Assembly: GCA_946887105.1 (NCBI GenBank)
Contig: CAMPKJ010000003.1
Coordinates: forward strand, 1 to 59,338
Length of the DNA stretch: 59,338 nucleotides
From: an uncultured Acidobacteriota bacterium
Lineage (GTDB): Bacteria; Acidobacteriota; Thermoanaerobaculia; Gp7-AA8
Reading direction: 5' to 3'
This document shows, piece by piece, positions 53,599-59,338 of this stretch. The first letter of the stretch is position 1, and the number at the start of each line of letters is the position of its first letter. The position numbers and the translations under genes were made by a program. Below the pieces are notes generated by a model, which was given only the letters and a program-made list of their open reading frames with translations, was not told the DNA's origin and did not search any database.

Positions 53599-53671
53599 GT
53601 CGCAAAGTCTCAAAGTCTCAAAGAGCAGTCTCGCGGCCCGCTTCTCCTTTGAGACTTTGCGACTTTGCGAC
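53599..53671. repeat. tandem-unit palindrome J (GTCTCAAA/GTCGCAAA family)
   Basis: Arms of 25 bases at 53599-53623 and 53647-53671, loop 23 bases, one mismatch. It is the only member in a convergent gap (dacB and the gene at 53673). Confidence 0.95.
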
Positions 53672-53672
53672 T

Positions 53673-53933
53673 TCAGAGTACGTACCCCTGGCTGGCCGGC
53701 GTGAACTGCAACGTATACACGCCGCTGGCCTTACGCACCGTGGCGACGGCCTGGAAGCCGGGGAACTTCAGCACGTTTCCGATCAACTCGGCGTGGTCCT
53801 TCTTGATGTAGAGCCGCACGGCGTCGTCGACCGTTTCGGCGTCGAATGAATGGAATGCGACGGCGTTCGCGGCGGTGACGGGACGGCCGTCCTCATCCGT
53901 CAAATGACGTTCTTCGATCGTGAACCGGATCAT
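53673..53933 (-). CDS. small uncharacterised protein
   Basis: 86 residues from ATG 53933 ([16 protein letters not shown]). Predicted alpha/beta, no signal peptide or membrane segment; [20 protein letters not shown] and [14 protein letters not shown] are its ends. Family not recognised. It is divergent from guaB. Its stop is two bases past palindrome J. Confidence 0.68.
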   Translation of the reverse strand: MIRFTIEERHLTDEDGRPVTAANAVAFHSFDAETVDDAVRLYIKKDHAELIGNVLKFPGFQAVATVRKASGVYTLQFTPASQGYVL

Positions 53934-53989
53934 CACCTGCGTGCTCTCGCGCAGCGCGCCTGCAATTCCGATGCAGGGCACTCCGGTTC

Positions 53990-53995
53990 TATACT
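53990..53995 (+). promoter_or_regulatory. candidate -10 of guaB
   Basis: TATACT, 5 of 6 consensus bases, 24 bases before the ATG. It would give a leader of about 12 bases that still contains GGAGG. No strong -35. Confidence 0.35.
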
Positions 53996-54013
53996 CAAAT
54001 CTGGAGGGCGGCC

Positions 54014-55579
54014 ATGAGCGACGAGCGCGTTTTGAAAGATGTTCCGGTCATTGGGAGAGTGGAGTTTCGCGAGGTGGAACGCCCCGAGCCGCTTCCCTCG
54101 GAACGCTTCTCCGAACCGATCCCGCTCGGCCTCACGTTCGACGACGTCCTCCTCAAACCGTCCCGCTCCGACCTCCATCCGAACTTCGTCGACGTCTCCA
54201 CGCGCCTGACCCGCGAGATCCGCCTGAACATCCCGCTCATGTCGGCGGCCATGGATACCGTCACCGAGGCACGCCTCGCGATTGCGATGGCGCAGCACGG
54301 CGGCATGGGCGTGATCCACAAGAACATGCCCATCGACCGGCAGGCGGAGGAAGTCGACAAGGTCAAACGCTCCGAGGCGGGGATGATCGTCGATCCGGTC
54401 ACGATGCGGCCGTGGCAATCGATCTCCGAAGCGCTGCAGGTCATGGAGAAGTACAAGATCAGCGGCGTCCCGGTCACGGATGCGAACGGGAAACTGGTGG
54501 GCATCCTCACCAACCGCGATCTTCGCTTCGAGACCCGCTTCGATCTTCCGATCGCCGAGCGGATGACCAAGGACAACCTCATCACCGTCCCGGTGGGGAC
54601 GACGCTCGAGCAGGCGCGCGAAGTCCTGCACCAGCATCGCATCGAGAAACTGCTGGTCGTCGATCAGAACGGTGACCTCAAGGGCCTGATCACCGTCAAG
54701 GACATCCAGAAAGCGCGGCGCTATCCGCAAGCGGCGAAAGATCCGCTGGGACGTCTGCGCGTCGCCGCCGCCATCGGCGCCGGCAAGGACGGCATCGAGC
54801 GTGCGCGCGCGCTGATCGATGCGAAGGTTGACGTGATCGTGCTCGACTCCTCGCACGCGCATTCGCAGGGCGTGCTGGAGAGCATCAAACAGTTCAAGCG
54901 TCTCTTCCCGGCCACGCCACTCATCGCCGGCAACGTGGCCACGTACGAAGGCGCCATCGATCTCTGCGAGCTCGGCGTCGACGCGATCAAGGTCGGCATC
55001 GGGCCGGGCTCCATCTGCACCACGCGCGTCGTCGCGGGCGCGGGCGTGCCTCAGATGACGGCCATCATCGAATGCGTACGCGCCGCGGAGCGCTTCGACA
55101 TCCCGGTGATCAGCGACGGCGGCATCAAGTTCTCCGGCGACATCACCAAGGCGCTCGCCGCGGGCGCGCACTGCGTGATGATCGGCTCGCTCTTCGCGGG
55201 AACCGATGAGGCGCCGGGCGAGACCATCCTCTATCAGGGCCGCACGTTCAAGGCCTACCGCGGCATGGGCTCGATCGGCGCGATGCAGGCCGGCTCGAAG
55301 GACCGTTACTTCCAGGAAGAAACTGACGAGGTGACCAAGCTCGTCCCGGAAGGGATCGAGGGCAAGGTGCCGTACAAGGGTTCGATTGCGGCGATGATCC
55401 CGCAGATGATCGGCGGCCTGCGCTCGGGCATGGGACTCAGCGGCGCGCGCGACATCGAAGAGCTGCGCACGAAGTCGCAGTTCGTGCGCATCACCGCGGC
55501 GGGCTTGCGCGAGTCGCACGCGCACGACGTGACCATCACCAAGGAAGCTCCCAACTATCGGCTGGAGAACAACGACTGA
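54014..55579 (+). CDS. guaB: inosine-5'-monophosphate dehydrogenase
   Basis: 521 residues, about 30 longer at the N-terminus than E. coli Gua[21 protein letters not shown] starts the barrel. Two CBS domains sit at about 130-250 ([45 protein letters not shown]). The catalytic cysteine is in [34 protein letters not shown] is the flap start. It makes XMP for GTP synthesis. GGAGG is six bases ahead of ATG 54014. Its stop overlaps the next gene's CTG start. Confidence 0.97.
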   Translation: MSDERVLKDVPVIGRVEFREVERPEPLPSERFSEPIPLGLTFDDVLLKPSRSDLHPNFVDVSTRLTREIRLNIPLMSAAMDTVTEARLAIAMAQHGGMGVIHKNMPIDRQAEEVDKVKRSEAGMIVDPVTMRPWQSISEALQVMEKYKISGVPVTDANGKLVGILTNRDLRFETRFDLPIAERMTKDNLITVPVGTTLEQAREVLHQHRIEKLLVVDQNGDLKGLITVKDIQKARRYPQAAKDPLGRLRVAAAIGAGKDGIERARALIDAKVDVIVLDSSHAHSQGVLESIKQFKRLFPATPLIAGNVATYEGAIDLCELGVDAIKVGIGPGSICTTRVVAGAGVPQMTAIIECVRAAERFDIPVISDGGIKFSGDITKALAAGAHCVMIGSLFAGTDEAPGETILYQGRTFKAYRGMGSIGAMQAGSKDRYFQEETDEVTKLVPEGIEGKVPYKGSIAAMIPQMIGGLRSGMGLSGARDIEELRTKSQFVRITAAGLRESHAHDVTITKEAPNYRLENND

Positions 55580-56907
55580 ATCGTCTGACCGTTTTCCTCG
55601 CCGTGCTCGTTCTCTCCGCGACGTCGTTCGCCGAGCAGGCGCCGGTCTGGATCGAGCCTGCCGCGCCGACGTCCGTCACGCCGATCACCGCCTTCGTTTC
55701 GCTCAGCTGCTACGCCGGCGAGCCGTCGGTGAGCATCGCAGGGTCGGTGATCACGATGCTCGCGCCACTGGAATCGTGTGGCTCGCCGCCACTCCCGGTG
55801 CAGTACTCCGTCCGTTTGCCGTCGCTGCTCGCTCCCGGTGAGTATCGGCTCGACGTGGCGTATCCGGGACCAGGTGAGATCGCCGGCAGCACGACGTTCA
55901 TCGTTCGCGATGGCGCGTCTCCGTTCGTCATTCATCCGTTTGCGATCTCGACGCTGGCCAACGACCGCAAGGTCCGCCTCTCTCGTGTTTCGGAGGTTTG
56001 CGCGACCGGCTGCACGATCCGCGTCGGCGGCGTGGTCATCGAGCAGAAGTCCTTCACCGATGGCGATGCGATCTCCTTCGAAGCGCCTCCGCACGCGGCC
56101 GGCCTGGTCGATGTCTCGGTGCAGGAAGGCGATGTGATCCGCCATTCCGCGGCCGGGCTGTATTACTTCGATCCGGGCAAACCGCCCGATCCTTCCGTGT
56201 TCGAGCGCATCCTCTTTCCCGTGCTCTTCACCGCGTCCGGCGTCGGCGGCTCGCAGTGGGTGAGCGAAGCGGTGATCTCGAATCCGCGCAAGTGGTTCGT
56301 CTGGAACTACAACAGCATCTTCCCGTACGTCTGCGTCGGCTATCCATGCGGCGAGCGGCTGGATCCGGCATCGATCCAGAGGTTCAGCGGCCATGGATAT
56401 CCGAATGGTGCCGTGCTGCTGGTGCCGCGCGAGGAGGCGGGCGACCTGTCGTTCTCCCTGCGTGCGCGCGATGTCTCGAGGGACACGGAAGGGCTGGGCA
56501 CGCAGATCCCGGTCGTGCGCGAGGCCGGGATGTTCCGCGACACGATCACGCTGCTGAACGTACCGCTCGATTCGCGCTACCGAGTGAAGCTGCGCGTCTA
56601 TACCTTCGACGCGGGACGTTCGGGCGCCGGCCAGGCTCTGGCTCACGTCGGGATCGAGCCGGTCGCCGGCGAGCCGAGGTTCGCTACGGTTCGCATGAAC
56701 GCGACGAACCAGGGGTTGTCGTCGTATTACGGCGAGTTCGATTTTCCGGCGGGAGCGTCCGGTGAGCTCGTCGATCTCTACGTCAATCTCGAGCCGGGCT
56801 ATCTCGGATGGGCGCTGGCCACTGTCACGAACAACCGCACCCAGCAGGTCACGATCGTTGCACCCGATGGCAAGGGCGGACAAGCGTGCGGCACGTTGTG
56901 CGATTGA
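55576..56907 (+). CDS. secreted FRTN-repeat protein, CTG start
   Basis: 443 residues if translation begins at CTG 55576. That start overlaps the guaB stop (CTGA), has GGAG eight bases ahead, and gives an ideal signal peptide, [19 protein letters not shown]. The nearest ordinary start, GTG 55603, cuts off the basic end of the signal. The mature protein has N-terminal immunoglobulin-like segments and then the repeat type seen at 41589 ([39 protein letters not shown]). Two or three Cys pairs suggest export. Function unknown. Confidence 0.75.
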   Translation: MNRLTVFLAVLVLSATSFAEQAPVWIEPAAPTSVTPITAFVSLSCYAGEPSVSIAGSVITMLAPLESCGSPPLPVQYSVRLPSLLAPGEYRLDVAYPGPGEIAGSTTFIVRDGASPFVIHPFAISTLANDRKVRLSRVSEVCATGCTIRVGGVVIEQKSFTDGDAISFEAPPHAAGLVDVSVQEGDVIRHSAAGLYYFDPGKPPDPSVFERILFPVLFTASGVGGSQWVSEAVISNPRKWFVWNYNSIFPYVCVGYPCGERLDPASIQRFSGHGYPNGAVLLVPREEAGDLSFSLRARDVSRDTEGLGTQIPVVREAGMFRDTITLLNVPLDSRYRVKLRVYTFDAGRSGAGQALAHVGIEPVAGEPRFATVRMNATNQGLSSYYGEFDFPAGASGELVDLYVNLEPGYLGWALATVTNNRTQQVTIVAPDGKGGQACGTLCD

Positions 56908-56914
56908 GCGAGCG

Positions 56915-57271
56915 ATGAAGACCATCGATGACTTCGTGGTGATCCTCGTCGACAGTGACGAGAGCGGCCAGCAGCTCGAATACCGCAGCGCGCTCGGCGG
57001 ACGGCTGGCGCACTTTCCGGCGTGGGAGCACGTCGACCGCGACCTGCGCCACTTCATCTCCGGCGACATTCCCAACGGCACGCGCGAAGAACCGTACGTC
57101 GATCGCGATGAAGGCTGGGAGATCCGCATCTTCGAAGAAGATGGCTGGGTATACGTCGAGGAGAACGGGGAGCGTTTTCGCGTGCGTGCCGACGAGTACC
57201 GGCGCGTGTGGAACGCGCTGATCGACGACTTCAACCCGGTCTCGCCGCTGGATTCGAACGATGAACGATGA
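56915..57271 (+). CDS. small acidic uncharacterised protein
   Basis: 118 residues from ATG 56915 (MKTIDDFVVILVDSDESGQQ). Very acidic, with EGWEIRIFEEDGWVYVEENG and RVRADEYRRVWNALIDDFN; no signal or membrane segment. No family recognised. The last four residues (NDER) and the stop come from the first unit of palindrome K, so the element has replaced the original end. Confidence 0.7.
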   Translation: MKTIDDFVVILVDSDESGQQLEYRSALGGRLAHFPAWEHVDRDLRHFISGDIPNGTREEPYVDRDEGWEIRIFEEDGWVYVEENGERFRVRADEYRRVWNALIDDFNPVSPLDSNDER

Positions 57272-57328
57272 ACGATGAACGATGAATCGTCACGCGACGT
57301 CATCGTTCATCGTTCATCGTTCATCGTT
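57257..57328. repeat. tandem-unit palindrome K (7-bp GAACGAT family), perfect arms
   Basis: Two exactly complementary 29-base arms, 57257-57285 and 57300-57328, each four AACGATG units plus A, loop 14 bases. No mismatch. The left arm provides the stop codon of the upstream gene; the right arm ends 20 bases before the next ATG. Confidence 0.97.
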
Positions 57329-57348
57329 ATGTCAGAATCCGCGGCCTC

Positions 57349-58683
57349 ATGTCCGATTCCCGCCGCTTCGCGCACGATCTCGTCGACCTTCTCTTCGATC
57401 ACGTCGAGCAGATCGAAACGCGTCCGGTCGTGGAGTGGACCCCTGCCGCGGAACTGCGCGAGATGGTGCGCATCGGCGGCGAAAGCGCGCCGCCGCTGGA
57501 GCTCGCAAGACTGGTGGCGCGCTACTCCAATCAACTCCATCACCCGTCGTACATGGGCCATCAGGTCTGTCCGCCGTTCCTCGACGCCGCGATCGCCGAC
57601 CTGTTGATCTCGTTCACCAACAACTCGACCGCGGTGTGGGAGATGAGCCCGATCGGCACGGTCATCGAGAAGGAGATCGTGCGCTGGCTCGCCGGTCTGG
57701 CCGGCTATCCGGAGTCCGCGGAGGGGACGGCGGTCTCCGGCGGATCGGCTGCCAATCTCACCGGCCTCCTCGCCGCGCGCGCCCGCTGGAACGCCGACGC
57801 GTCGATGACCGGCAAGCGGCCGGTGGTGATCGCCTCGCGCGACGCGCACTACTCCATCGCGCGCGCCGCGGCGATCATGGGCATTCCCGCCGCGGATGTC
57901 CTGAAGGTGCCGACCGATGACGCGCATCGCATGGATGTCGGCGCGCTCGAGGAAACGCTGGCCGCCGTGGAAGCGCGCGAAGACGCGGGCGTGCTGGCCA
58001 TCGTAGCCACGTCCGGCTCGACCGCGACCGGCGCCTTCGATCGCCTCGACGAGATCGCGTTGCTGCGCGACCGCTTCCGCACCTGGCTGCACGTCGATGC
58101 GGCACACGGCGCGTCGGTGCTGGTCAGTGCGTCGCTCGCGCGTCTCGTGCGCGGACTGGAGCGCGCCGACTCGTTCTCGTGGGATCCGCACAAGATGATG
58201 TGGATGCCGCTGTCGCTCGGAACGATTCTGGTGCGCGACGGCATCTGGCTGCGCCGCGCGTTCGAAGCGGACGCGCCGTATCTGTTCCACCCCGGCAGCG
58301 AGAACCTCGGCGAGATGACCATCCAGTGCTCGAAGCGCGCGGATGCGATCAAGCTCTGGCTGGTGCTGCGCTCGCGCGGCGTGGCGCCGATCGCGGAGGC
58401 GCTCGAACGCGTGACCGCCTTGACGCGTTACCTGTACGAGCGCCTCGTCGAATCGGAGGAGTTCGAGCCGGTGCACGAGCCCGACCTGAACATCCTCTGC
58501 TTCCGCCGCAAGGGCTTCGACGACGAACAGACCGCGGAATTGCGCGAGCGCCTGATCCGCAGCGGCCGCGCCTGGATCACCAGCACCGTGCTGCGCGGCG
58601 AGCGCGTGCTGCGCGTGACGATGATGAATCCCCGCACCACGGAGCGGCACGTCGACGCGATGCTGGACGCGCTGCGCGGCTGA
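57349..58683 (+). CDS. PLP-dependent decarboxylase (group II)
   Basis: 444 residues. The PLP lysine is in SFSWDPHKMMWMP near residue 283, the stacking histidine and Asp in WLHVDAAHGASVLV, and YNSQ-type start is NQLHHPSYMGHQVCPP. Similar to aromatic-L-amino-acid, glutamate and diaminobutyrate decarboxylases (pyridoxal-dependent decarboxylase family). The substrate cannot be read from the sequence. It lies directly after palindrome K. Confidence 0.92.
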   Translation: MSDSRRFAHDLVDLLFDHVEQIETRPVVEWTPAAELREMVRIGGESAPPLELARLVARYSNQLHHPSYMGHQVCPPFLDAAIADLLISFTNNSTAVWEMSPIGTVIEKEIVRWLAGLAGYPESAEGTAVSGGSAANLTGLLAARARWNADASMTGKRPVVIASRDAHYSIARAAAIMGIPAADVLKVPTDDAHRMDVGALEETLAAVEAREDAGVLAIVATSGSTATGAFDRLDEIALLRDRFRTWLHVDAAHGASVLVSASLARLVRGLERADSFSWDPHKMMWMPLSLGTILVRDGIWLRRAFEADAPYLFHPGSENLGEMTIQCSKRADAIKLWLVLRSRGVAPIAEALERVTALTRYLYERLVESEEFEPVHEPDLNILCFRRKGFDDEQTAELRERLIRSGRAWITSTVLRGERVLRVTMMNPRTTERHVDAMLDALRG

Positions 58684-58698
58684 GACAGAATACGCATC

Positions 58699-59235
58699 GT
58701 GCACGTCATCGAGACCATCCTCTGGAAAAGCATCCCCTGGGCCGGGCATGAATCGGCGCGGCTGCTTTCGCTCGACGGCGGCTGGCAACTCGAAGGCGCG
58801 GCCGCCTTCCTGAATGACGGCCAGCCCTGCCGCCTCGTCTACACCATCACCTGCGACCGCGACTGGCACACGCGCCGAGCGACGGTGAACGGGTGGGCCG
58901 GCGAGCGCGAAGTCGACATCGTCATCGAGGCCGTGAATGGCGTCTGGATGTTGAACGGCGTCGAACAAAAACAGGTCGCCGGCTGTATCGACGTCGACCT
59001 GAACTTCAGCCCGTCGACGAACCTGCTCCCGATCCGGCGCCGGGCCACCGACGTGCGCACGGCCTGGCTGCGATTCCCGGGCTTCGCACTGGAACTGCTC
59101 GAGCAGCGCTACACCTACCTGGCGGACGATCGCGTGCGCTACGAGAGCTTCACCACGAATTTCGCCGCAGAGTTGCGGATCAGCCCGAACGGCCTCGTGC
59201 TCGACTACGAGAACATCTGGAGCGCGGAGCGCTAG
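58699..59235 (+). CDS. putative glycolipid-binding protein family (PF06475)
   Basis: 178 residues from GTG 58699. GCIDVDLNFSPSTNLLPIRR in the middle and AELRISPNGLVLDYENIW at the end are the family patterns. The family name comes from a Pseudomonas protein; the true ligand here is unknown. The stop TAG overlaps the next GTG by one base. Confidence 0.85.
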   Translation: MHVIETILWKSIPWAGHESARLLSLDGGWQLEGAAAFLNDGQPCRLVYTITCDRDWHTRRATVNGWAGEREVDIVIEAVNGVWMLNGVEQKQVAGCIDVDLNFSPSTNLLPIRRRATDVRTAWLRFPGFALELLEQRYTYLADDRVRYESFTTNFAAELRISPNGLVLDYENIWSAER

Positions 59236-59338
59236 TGCCGCGTCTGCGCATCGTTCTGGTCGAGCCGCAGGAGGCCGGCAACGTCGGCGCGGTGGCGCGG
59301 GTGATGCTCAACTTCGGCTTCGACGAGCTCTGGATCGT
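59235..59338 (+). CDS. RNA methyltransferase, SpoU/TrmJ family (partial)
   Basis: Only the first 34 residues are inside the window, from GTG 59235: PRLRIVLVEPQEAGNVGAVA and RVMLNFGFDELWIV. EP-x-x-x-GN-x-GA-x-AR-x-M-x-N-F-G is the N-terminal signature of TrmJ-like 2'-O-ribose methyltransferases (SPOUT fold). It probably methylates tRNA. The rest lies beyond the edge. Confidence 0.88.
   Translation, partial: MPRLRIVLVEPQEAGNVGAVARVMLNFGFDELWI

Overview
The window is high-GC DNA from a Gram-negative bacterium, most likely an uncultured member of the Acidobacteriota. The strongest pointer is a PadR regulator next to an 874-residue orphan ABC permease of the acidobacterial ADOP type (MacB-like, two FtsX domains, N-terminal prefix domain). 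Outer-membrane proteins (Omp85-like barrel, OmpA family), an HtrA protease behind an ECF-type promoter, and several large secreted proteins of lineage-specific type fit that placement. No rRNA, tRNA, CRISPR array, prophage or intact transposon was seen.

Layout. 1-6.4 kb is cell envelope: a partial Omp85-like barrel, an OmpA protein, a SPOR/SpoIID lipoprotein, and an FHA protein whose membrane domain lies in the -1 frame after an A10 run. 6.5-9.9 kb holds padR, the ADOP permease and a receiver protein. 10-15.1 kb is a tightly packed operon pyrR-pyrB-pyrC-receiver, followed by a PilT-type ATPase and queF. On the other strand ribD-ribE plus an uncharacterised coupled gene, degP/htrA and glsB fill 15-20 kb. 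20-26.4 kb holds pfkA, enoyl-CoA hydratase, aldo/keto reductase, aldehyde dehydrogenase and a GT-C type membrane protein. 26.4-28.5 kb is a large secreted protein. 28.6-33.5 kb is a complete branched-chain amino acid ABC transporter (SBP-LivH-LivM-LivG-LivF) with a terminator/attenuator after the SBP gene. 33.5-33.9 kb is a toxin-antitoxin remnant whose ParE-like toxin has lost its middle. 35.8-39.9 kb is an overlapping set of APC permease, Rieske oxygenase and two membrane/secreted proteins. 39.9-46.1 kb on the minus strand carries a LamG protein behind a CRP-like site, tag, a 917-residue secreted protein, an amine oxidase and two tiny genes. 46-50 kb has an ankyrin protein, a geranylgeranyl-reductase-like flavoprotein, fabF and acpP. 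50-59.3 kb holds a HAD hydrolase, an RNase Z-like hydrolase, dacB, guaB, a secreted protein started by CTG, a PLP decarboxylase, a glycolipid-binding-like protein and the start of an RNA methyltransferase.

The most unusual features are not ordinary genes. First, eleven intergenic elements share one architecture: two inverted arms, each built of several tandem 7-10 bp units, around a short loop. They fall into at least six unrelated sequence families, and the arms often carry the same variant units in mirrored order. Second, the FHA gene appears to need -1 slippage on ten A residues to make its membrane-anchored form. Third, many first-in-operon genes lack a Shine-Dalgarno site and have TANNNT 13-15 bases before the start codon, suggesting leaderless transcripts. 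Fourth, two convergent gene pairs have their stop codons inside the two arms of the same kind of small hairpin.
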